From an uncultured Streptomyces sp. (GTDB lineage: Bacteria; Actinomycetota; Actinomycetes; Streptomycetales; Streptomycetaceae), in assembly GCA_946480485.1 (NCBI GenBank), contig CAMLJW010000256.1, positions 1-7,559 of the forward strand: DNA of 7,559 nucleotides, in the 5' to 3' direction. This document shows, piece after piece, positions 5,692-7,559 of the stretch (position 1 is its first letter; every line of letters begins with the position of its first letter). Both the position numbers and the translations under genes were made by a program. The notes beneath the pieces are model-generated. The model was not told the DNA's origin and searched no databases. It saw only the letters and a program-made list of their open reading frames with translations.

Positions 5692-5750
5692 GACGTCCAT
5701 GTCGGCCGGGCCGGGCCGCCTGCCCGGCGGACCCGGCCGACATGGACGTC
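5692..5750 (-). terminator. Strong hairpin terminator of katG
   Basis: A perfect 19-base inverted repeat: GACGTCCATGTCGGCCGGG at 5692-5710 against its exact complement at 5732-5750. An inner stem of six pairs (CCGGGC at 5711-5716 with GCCCGG at 5722-5727, five-base loop) is joined through a four-base bulge. It begins five bases after the katG stop codon. There is no T tract, as often in Streptomyces. Being symmetric, it could also act on transcripts from the other side, though no rightward gene is present. Confidence 0.8.
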
Positions 5751-5754
5751 ATGA

Positions 5755-7559
<1,805 letters not shown>

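Overview
The window looks like chromosomal DNA from a Streptomyces or close actinobacterial relative. Overall GC is very high, codons in the real genes nearly always end in G or C, long antisense shadow frames run under the real genes, and every recognisable protein resembles actinobacterial families. All confident genes lie on the minus strand and read leftward. No phage, insertion sequence, CRISPR array, toxin-antitoxin pair, biosynthetic cluster, tRNA or rRNA was seen.

Layout from right to left, in the direction of transcription. The right edge holds a catalase-peroxidase gene (katG, N-terminus cut off by the window), closed by a very strong 19-bp hairpin that starts five bases after its stop codon. 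A non-coding stretch of about 510 bases follows. It contains three tandem 22-bp direct repeats, a possible promoter, and two operator-like palindromes with the central CG typical of LacI-family sites. Next comes a four-gene sugar-uptake unit: a lipoprotein sugar-binding protein (frcB-like), a permease (frcC-like), a single-domain ATPase (frcA-like, overlapping the permease by ATGA) and a LacI-family repressor. Strong hairpins sit between the binding protein and permease genes and between the ATPase and repressor genes. Beyond the repressor is a 436-base stretch without a convincing gene, and then the start of a helical, ferritin-like hypothetical protein that runs off the left edge.

How they work together: the binding protein, permease and ATPase should form one carbohydrate importer of the FrcBCA (fructose/ribose/mannose) type. 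The LacI protein probably represses the operon from the palindromes upstream of the binding-protein gene and is relieved by the imported sugar or a derivative. The intercistronic hairpins would allow more binding protein than membrane components, and would set repressor level separately from transporter level. KatG handles hydrogen peroxide and appears functionally separate from the transporter.

I did not find a clearly undescribed multi-gene system. The best leads are regulatory: the tandem operators, the helically phased 22-bp repeats, the intercistronic structures and a hexanucleotide tract inside the permease gene. None could be tested by database search here.
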